A DNA stretch of 64,000 nucleotides from Caulobacter sp. (GTDB taxonomy: Bacteria > Pseudomonadota > Alphaproteobacteria > Caulobacterales > Caulobacteraceae): positions 446,178 through 510,177 of the forward strand of contig NZ_JAGIBH010000001.1 of assembly GCF_017744445.1 (NCBI RefSeq), read 5' to 3'. The notes under the pieces were generated by a model. The model worked only from the letters and a program-made list of their open reading frames with translations. It was not told the DNA's origin and did not search any database. Position numbers and translations under genes: made by a program. This document shows, piece after piece, positions 49,303 to 58,038 of the stretch (position 1 is its first letter; every line of letters starts with the position of its first letter).

Positions 49303-50103
49303 TTAGGCGTTCGCGAAACGGGCGGCCGGCTTGTTGCGCGACAGGTTCGGAGCCATGGCCAGGCGGGCGGCGTTATAGGCGTCGAAGTCGGCCGCGTCCG
49401 GCAGCGACGGGATGGTGATCAGCTCGCCCTGGTCGAAACCGGCCAGCGCCGCGTCCACCAGGTCGTCGACGTCCATGACCATGTTGGGATCCAGCGCATT
49501 GACGTCGGAGCCCGAGCGCTCCCAGATTTCCGTGCGCGTGGCGCCGGGCAGGACCGCTTGCAGGCGCACCTTGCTGTCGCCGAACTCGACCCGCAGACCC
49601 TGGGTCAGATAGGTCACATAGGCCTTGGTCGCGCCGTACACCGGCGAGCGGAACTCGGGCAGCAGGCCCACCACCGACGACAGATTGATGATCGCGCCCG
49701 CATCGCGCGGCAGGAAGTTCTTGGCCGCCGCCGCCGCCAGGCGGGTCACGGCCGTGATGTTCAGCTGGATCAGCTTGTCGTGGGTGTCGCGGTCCACGGC
49801 CTCGAAGCCGCCCGAGGCCGAAGCGCCGGCGTTGTTGACCAGCAGGGTGATGGCCGTGTCGGTCGCCAGGCGGTCTTCCAGCTTGGCCAGATCAGCCTTG
49901 TTCGTCAGGTCGGCCTTGATGACCTCGATCTTGACGCCGGCTTCAGCGCGCAGGCGGTCGGCCAGGGCGTTCAGGCGGGCTTCGTCGCGGGCGACCAGGA
50001 TCAGGTCGTAGCCGCGCTTGGCCAGGCGGTCGGCATAGGTGGCGCCGATGCCGGTCGAAGCGCCGGTGATCAGGGCGACGCCCTTGGTGCTGGCAGTGCT
50101 CAT
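49303..50103 (-). CDS. Short-chain dehydrogenase/reductase
   Basis: This 266-residue SDR has the motif LITGASTGIGATYADRLAKRG near the N-terminus, NNAGASASGGFE, and the active-site YGATKAYVTYLTQGL. It is a classical-type NAD(P)-dependent reductase of unknown substrate, resembling the DltE/SDR YqjQ branch. It is divergent from an HxlR regulator with an ACTTGC palindrome between them, the usual arrangement for redox- or aldehyde-responsive SDRs. Confidence 0.92.
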   Translation of the reverse strand: MSTASTKGVALITGASTGIGATYADRLAKRGYDLILVARDEARLNALADRLRAEAGVKIEVIKADLTNKADLAKLEDRLATDTAITLLVNNAGASASGGFEAVDRDTHDKLIQLNITAVTRLAAAAAKNFLPRDAGAIINLSSVVGLLPEFRSPVYGATKAYVTYLTQGLRVEFGDSKVRLQAVLPGATRTEIWERSGSDVNALDPNMVMDVDDLVDAALAGFDQGELITIPSLPDAADFDAYNAARLAMAPNLSRNKPAARFANA

Positions 50104-50167
50104 CGTGGTAGTCCTCAGTCTGTTGCCGAGGCCCCATCGGTCCGGCGTGACCCCTAGCTATGAGGTA

Positions 50168-50184
50168 ACTTGCAATTCGCAAGT
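50168..50184. promoter_or_regulatory. HxlR operator ACTTGC-AATTC-GCAAGT
   Basis: A perfect 6-5-6 palindrome, extended by GTA/GAC to 8 of 9 matches, 20 bases before the HxlR start and 65 from the SDR start. ACTT-type palindromes are known for HxlR/DUF24 proteins. Confidence 0.65.
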
Positions 50185-50203
50185 GACTTCCCAAATTATT
50201 TCC

Positions 50204-50746
50204 ATGGCCGCTTCGCAAATCCCGCCCCAGCCTTCTTTCGAGACCCTGTCGTCCGCCGGCGGCAGCTCGCGGTACAAGCAGTGCCCCGTCGGGCGAACGC
50301 TGGAGCGGGTGGGCGACCCCTGGTCGTTCCTGATCCTGCGCGATGCCTCCCAGGGGCTGACCCGGTTCGACCAGTTCGAGAAAAGCCTGGGCGTCGCCCC
50401 CAACATCCTGACCAAGCGGCTGGCGGGTCTGGTCGAGAGCGGCCTGCTGGAAAAGCGCCGCTACAGCGAGCGGCCGCCGCGCTACGAGTATGTGTTGACG
50501 GACCTGGGGCGCGATTTCCAGCCGGTGCTGACCGCGCTGATGGCGTTCGGCAACCGTCACTTCTTCCCCGACGGCGTGGCCAGCGCCCTGTTCGACATCG
50601 AGACCGGACTGCCGGCCGAGCCGGTGCTGATCGACAAGGTCAGCGGCAAGCCGATCGACGGCCGCTCCTTCGTCTATGGCGCGGGCCCGACGGCGGAGCA
50701 GGACGTGCTGGACCGCGTGGCGTTCATGGGCCAGCCGCGCGGCTAA
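50204..50746 (+). CDS. HxlR-family regulator
   Basis: The protein has 180 residues from ATG 50204. The winged-helix DUF24 domain has CPVGRTLERVGDPWSFLILRDA, starting with a conserved Cys that in many homologues senses electrophiles or thiol stress. The GVAPNILTKRLAGLVESGLLEKRRYSERPPRYEY segment is also typical. A C-terminal extension of about 60 residues (FFPDGVASALFDIETGLPAEPV) follows. It is divergent from the SDR and likely represses it. Confidence 0.92.
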   Translation: MAASQIPPQPSFETLSSAGGSSRYKQCPVGRTLERVGDPWSFLILRDASQGLTRFDQFEKSLGVAPNILTKRLAGLVESGLLEKRRYSERPPRYEYVLTDLGRDFQPVLTALMAFGNRHFFPDGVASALFDIETGLPAEPVLIDKVSGKPIDGRSFVYGAGPTAEQDVLDRVAFMGQPRG

Positions 50747-51012
50747 GCGATCAGATCAGGATCGTTCCGCTTCAGCCAGGCGGCCGCGTAGGAGCACAGC
50801 GGGGTGATCCGCATGCCCTCGGCGCGGGCCGTCTCGGCGACCTTGGTCATCAACCGCCCGGCCGCGCCGGTGCCGCGCAGGGCCATGTCGGCTTCCACGT
50901 GCGGGATCACCAGCCGGTGGCCTGAGCGCTGATAGTCAGCCACGGCCAGGAGGCCGTCGACCTCCAGCTCGTAGCGGCTGAGTTCGGGGTTGTGGCGGAA
51001 GGTGTCGGTCAT
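50743..51012 (-). CDS. Small GNAT-like N-acetyltransferase (YjdJ type)
   Basis: An 89-residue protein with the shortened GNAT fold of PF14542: RYELEVDGLLAVADYQ, LVIPHVEADMALRGTGAAGRLM and MRITPLCSYAAAWLKRNDP. Such proteins bind acetyl-CoA; the substrate is unknown. The stop overlaps that of the HxlR gene by four bases. Confidence 0.85.
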   Translation of the reverse strand: MTDTFRHNPELSRYELEVDGLLAVADYQRSGHRLVIPHVEADMALRGTGAAGRLMTKVAETARAEGMRITPLCSYAAAWLKRNDPDLIA

Positions 51013-51059
51013 GACGGGTGAACGCGTCTCGCGGCCAATCTGATCCGCCCTAGATGGGG

Positions 51060-52247
51060 TCAGACCAGCTCCACCGCCATGGCCGTGGCCTCACCCCCGC
51101 CGATGCACAGCGACGCCAGGCCCTTCTTGCCGCCCCGCGCCTGCAGCGCCGAGATCAGGGTGCACAGGATCCGCGCGCCCGAGGCGCCGATCGGGTGGCC
51201 CAGGGCGCAGGCGCCGCCGTTGACGTTCAGCTTGTCGGGATCGATGCCCAGTTCCTGCTGGGCGATCATGGCCACCACGGCGAAGGCCTCGTTGACCTCG
51301 AACAGGTCGACGTCCGAGACCTCCCAGCCGGCCTTCTTCAGCGCCTTCTTCATGGCCGGCACGGGGGCGGTGGTGAACAGGCCCGGCTCGTGGGCGTGGG
51401 CGGCGTGGCTGACGACCTTGGCGACGATCGGCAAGCCTAGGGCCTTGGCGACGCTTTCGCGGGTCATGACCAGGGCGGCGGCGCCGTCGCTGATCGACGA
51501 GCTGTTGGCCGCCGTGATGCCGCCGTCGCGGGCGAAGGCCGGGCGCAGGGTCGGGATCTTGGCCGGATCGGCCTTCAGCGGCTGCTCGTCGGTGTCGACG
51601 ACTTCCGTGCCTTTGCGGGTGGTCACGCTCACCGGCGTGATCTCGGCCTTGAAGGCGCCGCTCTCGATGGCCGTCTTGGCCTTGGCCAGGCCTCGGGTCG
51701 CGTAGTCGTCCATGGCCTCGCGGCTGAACTGGTACTGGGCCGCCGTGTCCTCGGCGAAGGCGCCCATCAGCTTGCCGGGGGTGTAGGCGTCCTCCAGGCC
51801 GTCCAGGTACATCGAGTCCCACATCTGGTCGTGGCCGATGCGGGCGCCGCCGCGGTGCTTGGACATCAGGTAGGGGGCGCCAGTCATGCTCTCCATGCCG
51901 CCAGCCACGACCACGTCGACCGAGCCCGCGGCCAGGGCGTCATGGGCCATGATCGCGGCCTGCATGCCGCTGCCGCACATCTTGTTGACTGTGGTCGCCT
52001 CGACCGAGAGCGGCAGGCCCGCGCCCAGCGCCGCCTGACGCGCCGGCGCCTGGCCCAGGCCCGCCGGGAGCACGCAGCCCATGATGATCTGCTCGACCTT
52101 GTCGCCCGCCACGCCGGCCCGCTCGATGGCTGCCTTGACCGCCGCCGCGCCCAGATCGGTGGCCTTCACCCCGCCCAGAGCGCCCTGGAAGCCGCCCATC
52201 GGCGTGCGGGCGTAGGCGACGATGACGACGGGATCGGACGAGGACAT
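51060..52247 (-). CDS. Acetyl-CoA acetyltransferase (thiolase)
   Basis: This 395-residue thiolase condenses or cleaves acyl-CoA. The nucleophilic Cys is in VNKMCGSGMQAAIMA (about residue 88). The second active-site His is in GGACALGHPIGASGARI and the second Cys in LASLCIGGGEATAM. The sequence fits acetyl-CoA C-acetyltransferase of the AtoB/PhbA type, used in ketogenesis or polyhydroxybutyrate precursor supply. No PHB genes are adjacent. Confidence 0.94.
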   Translation of the reverse strand: MSSSDPVVIVAYARTPMGGFQGALGGVKATDLGAAAVKAAIERAGVAGDKVEQIIMGCVLPAGLGQAPARQAALGAGLPLSVEATTVNKMCGSGMQAAIMAHDALAAGSVDVVVAGGMESMTGAPYLMSKHRGGARIGHDQMWDSMYLDGLEDAYTPGKLMGAFAEDTAAQYQFSREAMDDYATRGLAKAKTAIESGAFKAEITPVSVTTRKGTEVVDTDEQPLKADPAKIPTLRPAFARDGGITAANSSSISDGAAALVMTRESVAKALGLPIVAKVVSHAAHAHEPGLFTTAPVPAMKKALKKAGWEVSDVDLFEVNEAFAVVAMIAQQELGIDPDKLNVNGGACALGHPIGASGARILCTLISALQARGGKKGLASLCIGGGEATAMAVELV

Positions 52248-52337
52248 GAACTAGGCTCCCTGAACTGATTTTGAGGCGAGATAGGCCTTCATCACCCGAT
52301 CATGCGCAAGAGGGTTGCGAGATTGTGATGGGAAAGG

Positions 52338-52374
52338 GGCGAGGAGGTGTTGGCCAAAGCCGCGCCTCCTCGCC
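52338..52374. other. 10-bp stem between thiolase and HxlR-2
   Basis: GGCGAGGAGG at 52338-52347 and CCTCCTCGCC at 52365-52374, in the divergent gap. It has no T run, so a terminator is unlikely; an operator or leader hairpin is possible. Further on, GCAAT at 52381 and ATTGC at 52400 form a weaker dyad. Confidence 0.4.
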
Positions 52375-52482
52375 AGTCGTGCAATAACCGAGAGAGTCAA
52401 TTGCGATAAAAAACCTACTGTGGTTCATCTTCAAACGCAACGGTCTCTTGCTTTCCCCCGCGGAACGCCGCACCCTGCCAAA

Positions 52483-52983
52483 ATGGGCCGCACAGCTGAC
52501 TATACGAACGAACGTTGCTCGGTCGCCGCCACCCTCGAGGTCGTGGGCGATCCGTGGACCCTGCTGATCCTCCGCGACGCCTTCGCCGGGGTGAAGCGCT
52601 TCGAGCAGTGGCAGGAGCGGCTGGGCGTGGCCCGCAACGTCCTGGCCGCGCGCCTGAAGACCCTGGTCGGCCACGGCGTCATGGAGACCCGGCGCTATTC
52701 CGAGCGCCCGCCGCGCCACGAATATTGGCTGACCGACAAGGGCAAGGCCCTGTCGCCGGTGCTGCTGACCATGTCGGAATGGGGCGATCGCCACGTCTAT
52801 GGTCGCGACAACTCCCCGGTCCTGTTCCGCCACAAGAGCTGTGGCTGCGCCTTCCACCCCGTCCTGGCCTGCGAGGAATGCGGCGAGGTGGTCCAGCGCC
52901 GCGACCTGGAGCGCATCTCCCAGGACCAGCACCCGATGACCGTCGGCGAGGCTCTCGAGGCCATCAAGATCGCGGCCGAGTAG
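52483..52983 (+). CDS. HxlR-family regulator with C-terminal zinc-ribbon-like motif
   Basis: The protein has 166 residues from ATG 52483; the longer frame upstream is unsupported. The HxlR winged helix has ERCSVAATLEVVGDPWTLLILRDAFAGVKRF and the RYSERPPRHEYWLTDKG segment. The C-terminus then has HKSCGCAFHPVLACEECGEVV, a Cys-x-Cys...Cys-x-x-Cys cluster that could bind zinc. This is not part of the minimal HxlR domain. It is divergent from the thiolase gene and could control it. Confidence 0.88.
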   Translation: MGRTADYTNERCSVAATLEVVGDPWTLLILRDAFAGVKRFEQWQERLGVARNVLAARLKTLVGHGVMETRRYSERPPRHEYWLTDKGKALSPVLLTMSEWGDRHVYGRDNSPVLFRHKSCGCAFHPVLACEECGEVVQRRDLERISQDQHPMTVGEALEAIKIAAE

Positions 52984-52989
52984 GGGCTG

Positions 52990-54177
52990 TTATCGGCCGA
53001 GGGTCAGTAGGAACTTGTCCAGCAATTCCTCCATCCCAGCGCCGCCGGACGTACCGTTGTCCTTGGCGTCGAGCAGCTTGCACAGCTGACCCACCGTCAG
53101 TTCGAGCATCAGTCTGCCATTTTCGCGCAACGCGCCGCGCGCGGCGGCCTTTGCGTCGTCGCTGAGACCCTTGGGTGAGATGATGACGGCCGTGGCGCGC
53201 AGGGCTTTTGGATAGAGATATTTCTCGGTGATGTGGATCAGGTTCGGGGGCACTGGATCCTTATAGTTCTTGAACTCGAACAGGATGTAGCGCGTGCTGA
53301 AGTCTTCAATCAGCGTGCGGCAGAAAACATCTTCACCGGTCACCTTGGCCAGCGCGTCGTAGCGCTTGTCCTCGCCATCAACCGATTTCTGAGAAGTCCA
53401 TTTATCGAGCACCCCGTCGAAGACGTGGATCAAAGCATCTTGGCATATTTGCTCGAATAACCACCAAGCGGCACCTTCGCGCTGAGGTGGGCTTTTCAGC
53501 TTAATCTTCTTCTTGCTGCTGGTGGAAAATGTCCCAAGTTCTTTGAGCTCTTGGATCAGGCTGTAGCCTTTTGGCGGCGCCGAGGGCTGATATACGCGCG
53601 CAGTAGCGCGCGGCGCCTGTACTTTTATGCGCAGAATTTCTGCATGGTCGACTACGGCATCCTCGTCTGGTGCGGCGTCCTTGGCAGCGTCCGGAGCGCG
53701 CTCGATTGGACGGTCGAAGTCCTTCAATGCCGAATTCAGCTCGCGGTCGAACTCAGTGAGTTCGTTAAGCAAGTCAGCGTCTCTGCGAGCCCAAACAAGG
53801 AGATCATCTAGACCTAACAGCATTACGCCATTCAAGACGCTCTGCTCGTTGGGCATTTGGCTACGGGGGAGGTTGCTTATGAGGAGCGCGTTGTTTGCCT
53901 GAAGGGAGGTTTGGGCCGCGTCAAGCCGCTCACACGTACGACGGACGTCGAGGGGATTCGGCGCGCGAGTTCGATAAAGTTTTACCTCGACGACGGATCG
54001 CGTGCCGGAAGGCGAAGTCAAAAGCATGTCGATGGTGATGGTTCTGCCCTCACCGCCTATGGCGGTTTGGATAGACCTTTCGACTTTAAACTTCTGAGTC
54101 TCGAACAGCTTGGCGGCCAGCGTCTCGAAGCGATAGCCGCGCTCCTGGCGCGGATCTTCATTGTCGATCGCCGTCAT
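52990..54177 (-). CDS. Two-domain PD-(D/E)XK nuclease-like protein (putative defence)
   Basis: This 395-residue protein has a restriction-endonuclease-like (Mrr/NERD) domain at residues 10-130: RFETLAAKLFE, Asp50 in ITIDMLL and the catalytic pair Glu64-x-Lys66 in VVEVKLY. After an Ala/Asp-rich linker (155-200), a second similar unit at 235-370 has WWLFEQICQDAL, Asp274 in RYDALAKV and Glu301-x-Lys303 in LFEFKNYKD. Two such catalytic sets in one chain are unusual. Codon use is AT-richer than its neighbours. It could be a stand-alone DNA-cleaving defence protein; no methylase or partner gene is next to it. Confidence 0.7.
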   Translation of the reverse strand: MTAIDNEDPRQERGYRFETLAAKLFETQKFKVERSIQTAIGGEGRTITIDMLLTSPSGTRSVVEVKLYRTRAPNPLDVRRTCERLDAAQTSLQANNALLISNLPRSQMPNEQSVLNGVMLLGLDDLLVWARRDADLLNELTEFDRELNSALKDFDRPIERAPDAAKDAAPDEDAVVDHAEILRIKVQAPRATARVYQPSAPPKGYSLIQELKELGTFSTSSKKKIKLKSPPQREGAAWWLFEQICQDALIHVFDGVLDKWTSQKSVDGEDKRYDALAKVTGEDVFCRTLIEDFSTRYILFEFKNYKDPVPPNLIHITEKYLYPKALRATAVIISPKGLSDDAKAAARGALRENGRLMLELTVGQLCKLLDAKDNGTSGGAGMEELLDKFLLTLGR

Positions 54178-54313
54178 TCTTCAAACCCTCCAACCACGGC
54201 ATATTGTTTGGGTTGAGTTCGTTTAAAATTCATCTCTTGGGTGGAATTAAAAGCCGATGCTCTTCGCACTGTGCGGAGCCAACATGTTCCCACTGGGCGG
54301 CTGTGTTCGGATC

Positions 54314-54823
54314 ATGCCGCTCCGTTCAATCAGGAGCGAAGTCCGCATCGTGACCCAGGAGACAGGCCTCGGCCGCGAGGCGCGCGTTCGCGCCTACGCC
54401 TTCGCGGTGGTGTGCACCGGGCTAGGTTGGACGGGCGCGATCATCGGGCATCAGACGGACATTGTCGCGGTCAAGGCGGCCTTGATCCTGGCCGTGGTCG
54501 CGTGCGGCGTGGCGGTGCTTTTCACCGGCTTCATGGTCCGCGAGATGGCGCCGCGAGAAGACCGGCGCCTGCTTGCCTTCCATTGGAAGGTGATCCCGTG
54601 GTGGCTGGCGATCACGCCGATGGGCTCGCTGTTCGTATTCGGCGTGTCGGCCCTGAGCGTGGGCCTGGCCGTGGGGGTCTCGCTCCTGATGGCGCTGCCG
54701 AGGCTGACCGTCTGGGAGTTCGTCGAGCTGGCCGAGGGGCGCAGCGCGCATGCGGCCGATCCTCCGCGATACGGGCCGACCGTGCTCGGCGGCGAGGGCG
54801 AGAAGCCCAAGGGCCGGGACTAG
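54314..54823 (+). CDS. Small inner-membrane protein of unknown function
   Basis: The protein has 169 residues from ATG 54314; ATG 54257 and GTG 54350 are alternatives and the start is uncertain. Four hydrophobic segments (AVVCTGLGWTGAII, AALILAVVACGVAVLFTGF, FHWKVIPWWLAITPMGSLFVFGV and ALSVGLAVGVSLLMALP) are followed by a soluble tail of about 35 residues. No family was recognised. The stop overlaps the convergent small gene by four bases. Confidence 0.55.
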   Translation: MPLRSIRSEVRIVTQETGLGREARVRAYAFAVVCTGLGWTGAIIGHQTDIVAVKAALILAVVACGVAVLFTGFMVREMAPREDRRLLAFHWKVIPWWLAITPMGSLFVFGVSALSVGLAVGVSLLMALPRLTVWEFVELAEGRSAHAADPPRYGPTVLGGEGEKPKGRD

Positions 54824-54966
54824 TCCGCCACCCCGCCGCGCAACGGATCCTCGCCGTCCAGCTCCTCGATGTGCTGGCGTTGACGGCGGACGCCGTCGGC
54901 CGTGGCGTCCGCCTCCGGCGCGGGCGTCATCTCCGGCTCGACCGGCTCCTTGTCCTTGCGTTCCAT
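54820..54966 (-). CDS. Small acidic protein, 48 residues
   Basis: It starts at ATG 54966, whose A is the last base of the TGA stop of the DUF4126 gene, so the two are tightly coupled. It is rich in Glu, Asp and Pro (MERKDKEPVEPEMTPAPEAD) with a basic RRQRQH patch. No family is known. The coupling and in-frame stop make it a plausible gene. Confidence 0.5.
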   Translation of the reverse strand: MERKDKEPVEPEMTPAPEADATADGVRRQRQHIEELDGEDPLRGGVAD

Positions 54967-55415
54967 CAGCGCAGCGCCCGCGTCACCAGCTGGGCCGCGC
55001 CCACCGTCAGGGCGTCCTCGACCAGGCCGCTCTTGGTCTGGCCGAAGCGGTCCAGGGCCTTCATGCGCAGGTGGAAGGTGACATAGGCCGCCGCCACCGC
55101 CGCGCCGGCGGCCAGCGCGCCGCCCAGCAGCATCCTCTTGCGTGGAGCCAAGGCCGCGCCGGTGAAGCCCGCCGTGATGACCCGGGCGGCGATGCCCAGC
55201 GGCACGATGCGGTCCGGAGCCGACTTCAGCTTGTCGCCCCACAGCTCGCCGGCGGCCAGGGCCTTGGTCCCGGCGGCGATCAGGGGATGGCCCAGCAGCT
55301 GGGCGGAGGGGTTGTTGGCTTCCAGATGGCCGCCATGCGCGGCCTCGCTGACGGCGGCCAGCGGGGTCATGGAACGAGAGCCGGCCGACAGGCCGATGAG
55401 CAGGGATCGGAGCAT
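54966..55415 (-). CDS. DUF4126-type membrane protein
   Basis: This 149-residue protein has several hydrophobic helices and the motif LLIGLSAGSRSMTPLAAVSEAAHGG at the N-terminus. Next come PDRIVPLGIAARVITAGFTGAALAPRKRMLLGGALAAGAAVAAAYVTFH and a final VEDALTVGAAQLVTRAL. It resembles DUF4126 inner-membrane proteins of unknown function. It is translationally coupled to the downstream 48-residue gene. Confidence 0.75.
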   Translation of the reverse strand: MLRSLLIGLSAGSRSMTPLAAVSEAAHGGHLEANNPSAQLLGHPLIAAGTKALAAGELWGDKLKSAPDRIVPLGIAARVITAGFTGAALAPRKRMLLGGALAAGAAVAAAYVTFHLRMKALDRFGQTKSGLVEDALTVGAAQLVTRALR

Positions 55416-55474
55416 GTGGGTCTTCCGTGTGGGTTCTTGGTCTGAACCCCGGAAGACCCGGTTCGATCCGACGC

Positions 55475-55819
55475 TTAAGCCTTGACGTAGACGAACGCGT
55501 CCAGGCCCGAGCCCAGCACCACGGCGATGCGCTTGTAGTCGTCGACCTCGTAGTCGTCGGCCGCCGCCAGTTCCTGAGCCGTGATCTCGAACACCGCGCC
55601 GGGGATGGCTTCGGCCGGATCGTCGCTGGGGGTGACGATCGGGTGGAATTCCTGGCCGCTGGTCGCCAACACGGCCGGATCGGTGATCCGCACCATGGTC
55701 TTGGCGAAGCCGGGCAGGGTGTCGGCCTGGCCTTTCAGGAGGCGTCCGAAGGTTTCGATCTGCACGCTCTCCTGCTGCAAGGTGCCGTAGGAGAAGAGGC
55801 GGATCGGGGCTTCGGACAT
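55475..55819 (-). CDS. Gamma-glutamylcyclotransferase-like (AIG2/GGCT) protein
   Basis: This 114-residue GGCT-like fold protein has the hallmark IRLFSYGTLQQESVQ with the YGTL substrate loop and a catalytic-type Glu in GAVFEITAQELAAADDYEVDDYKR. Members cleave gamma-glutamyl amines or peptides to 5-oxoproline. It lies 10 bases downstream of mnmA on the same strand, so a shared transcript is likely. Confidence 0.88.
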   Translation of the reverse strand: MSEAPIRLFSYGTLQQESVQIETFGRLLKGQADTLPGFAKTMVRITDPAVLATSGQEFHPIVTPSDDPAEAIPGAVFEITAQELAAADDYEVDDYKRIAVVLGSGLDAFVYVKA

Positions 55820-55829
55820 CGAGGGCTCC

Positions 55830-57044
55830 TTAGGCGAGGTCCATCTCGCGGACCGTGGCGGCGATGAAGCCGCCGCCCAGCACGCGTTCGGGGTCGGCGG
55901 GGTCGTAGAGCACGCAGGCCTGGCCGGGCGCGACGCCTTCCTCGGCGCCGTCGAACACGACCGACACCGTGTCGCCCAACAGCGTCAGGCGACCGGCGAC
56001 CGGCTCGCGGGTCGAGCGCACACGGGCCAGTACCGGCTGGCCGTCCTGGGCGGCGGCCTCCAGGCTGTCCTGGCCGCCCAGCCAGCTGCCTTCCTTCAGG
56101 GTGAGGGAGGCGGTCAGCAGGGCCTCGCGCGGGCCGACGATGACGTGGCGCTGGTCGGCGTCGATCTTGACCACGAACAGCGGGTCGCCGACGGCGATGT
56201 TCAGGCCGCGACGCTGGCCGATGGTGTAGCGGGTCACGCCCTCGTGGCGGCCCAGCACGCGGCCGTCCAGGTGCACGATGTCGCCGGCTTCCGCGCCTTG
56301 CGGGCGGATGCGGTCGATGACCGTGGTGTACTTGCCTTCGGGCACGAAGCAGATGTCCTGGCTGTCGGGCTTGTCGGCGATGGCCAGCCCCAGGCCGAAG
56401 GCGACGGCGCGCACGGTCGGCTTGTCCATCCCGCCCAGCGGGAAGCGCAGGAAGTCCAGCTGGTCGCGCGTGGTGGCGAACAGGAAGTAGCTCTGGTCCT
56501 TGGCGGGGTCGGCGGCGCGACGCAGTTGCGGGCGGTTACCGCCACCCGCGAACGCGCGCTGCACATAATGCCCGGTGGCCATGGCTTCGGCGCCCAGGTC
56601 GCGGGCGACGTCCAGCAGGTCGCGGAACTTGACGGTCTGGTTGCAGCGCACGCAGGGGATCGGCGTCTCGCCGCGCAGATAGGCGTCGGCGAAGTCCTCG
56701 ATGACCTGCTCGCGGAAGCGGCTTTCGTAGTCCAGCACATAGTGCGGGATGCCGATGCGCTCGGCGGCCATGCGGGCGTCCAGGATGTCCTGGCCGGCGC
56801 AGCAGGCGCCCTTCTTGGTGATCGCCGCGCCGTGATCGTAGAGCTGCAGGGTCACGCCGACGACGTCATAGCCGGCCTTGGCCAGCAGGGCGGCGGTGAC
56901 GGTGGAATCCACGCCGCCGGACATGGCCGCGACGATCCGCGTTCCTTCCGGCAGGCCGACGGCCTCGCGCACCTGTTCGACCGCGCGCGCGATGAGGGCG
57001 TCGGTGTCGTTCGGGGCGGCGGTGGTCAGGACGTCGGCGTTCAT
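55830..57044 (-). CDS. mnmA: tRNA 2-thiouridylase MnmA
   Basis: This 404-residue enzyme thiolates U34 of tRNA for Lys, Glu and Gln. The PP-loop is [10 protein letters not shown] (residues 40-49). The catalytic Cys pair is one Cys in [14 protein letters not shown] and another in [11 protein letters not shown]. The end is the OB-fold domain with [16 protein letters not shown] features. It is the upstream gene of the GGCT-like gene and is 67 bases from the convergent end of flgL. Confidence 0.96.
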   Translation of the reverse strand: MNADVLTTAAPNDTDALIARAVEQVREAVGLPEGTRIVAAMSGGVDSTVTAALLAKAGYDVVGVTLQLYDHGAAITKKGACCAGQDILDARMAAERIGIPHYVLDYESRFREQVIEDFADAYLRGETPIPCVRCNQTVKFRDLLDVARDLGAEAMATGHYVQRAFAGGGNRPQLRRAADPAKDQSYFLFATTRDQLDFLRFPLGGMDKPTVRAVAFGLGLAIADKPDSQDICFVPEGKYTTVIDRIRPQGAEAGDIVHLDGRVLGRHEGVTRYTIGQRRGLNIAVGDPLFVVKIDADQRHVIVGPREALLTASLTLKEGSWLGGQDSLEAAAQDGQPVLARVRSTREPVAGRLTLLGDTVSVVFDGAEEGVAPGQACVLYDPADPERVLGGGFIAATVREMDLA

Positions 57045-57111
57045 CCGCCGCCATATAGCGGCTGGGGGGCGGTTTTGCGAGGTCAGGGGAGGGCGGCGTG
57101 TCGCCGCCCCC

Positions 57112-58035
57112 TTACTTCAGCACGTTCAGCAGCGACGAGGCCTGCAGGGTCGAGAACACCTGGGCCGAGGCCTGGACGGCCAGCTGGGCGGCCTGCAGGC
57201 GGGTGACAGCGTCGGCCATGTCGACGTCGGTGATGCCGCCGACCATGGCGGTCAGGGTGTCGGACTGGTTCGACAGGTCCGTCTCGGCGGCCTCGAAGCG
57301 CTTCTGGGTCACGCCGTTCTTGCCCTGGGCGTCGACCACGCTTTTCTGGGCCGCGTCGAACACCGGCAGCAGGCCCTTCAGGAAGTTGACCTGGGCGTCG
57401 TCCAGATTGCCGGTGAACGGGCCGTTGGCGTCGACATAGGCCTGCACCTGCTTGAAGGCCTCGAACACGTCCGTGCCGATGGCGTCGCCCAGGATGCCGG
57501 TCTTGGCGTTGGTCTGCTCGTCGACCCGGTTGGTGGCGATGTACTGGTCGTTCTGGAACAGGTCCGAGGTGATCGGCACGCTGGTCAGGTCGTTCATGGT
57601 CGTGGCGGTGGTCGTGGGCGTGTCGGTCTTGGCGCCCGAGAAGACATAGAGCCCGTTCGACTTGGCGTTCAGGCCCTGCACCACCTCGCCGAAGGCGGCG
57701 GTCATCTGCTGCATCAGGGTGGTGGCGCTGCCGGCCGCCAGGGCGTTGGCGATGGCCTCGCGTCCGCTCTGGGTGGCGTTGGAGATCCGGCCAAGGCCGG
57801 TGTCCTGCATCTCCAGCCGGTTGCCGACCATCTTGGTCTGGTCCACGAGGCCATTGATCTTGGTCTGGGTGCTGCGCATGGCGGTCAGCATTTCGGCGTT
57901 TTTGGCATAGCCCTTCAGGTCGCTGGCGACCTTCTGGCTGGACACCTGGCCGCCGACCTCGTTCTGGCGGATCTGCGCCCTCATGAGGTTGGAGGTCATG
58001 ATGTTGTAGTTCTGGACGGTGGAGACGCGGGTCAT
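57112..58035 (-). CDS. flgL: Flagellar hook-associated protein 3
   Basis: This 307-residue protein is flagellin-like at both termini. The N-terminus is [44 protein letters not shown] and the C-terminus is [36 protein letters not shown]. These coiled-coil ends pack into the flagellar core, and the protein joins hook and filament with FlgK. It lies three bases after flgK, so they form an operon driven by the flgK promoter. Known in Caulobacter as the flaN region. Confidence 0.94.
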   Translation of the reverse strand: MTRVSTVQNYNIMTSNLMRAQIRQNEVGGQVSSQKVASDLKGYAKNAEMLTAMRSTQTKINGLVDQTKMVGNRLEMQDTGLGRISNATQSGREAIANALAAGSATTLMQQMTAAFGEVVQGLNAKSNGLYVFSGAKTDTPTTTATTMNDLTSVPITSDLFQNDQYIATNRVDEQTNAKTGILGDAIGTDVFEAFKQVQAYVDANGPFTGNLDDAQVNFLKGLLPVFDAAQKSVVDAQGKNGVTQKRFEAAETDLSNQSDTLTAMVGGITDVDMADAVTRLQAAQLAVQASAQVFSTLQASSLLNVLK

Positions 58036-58038
58036 GGC

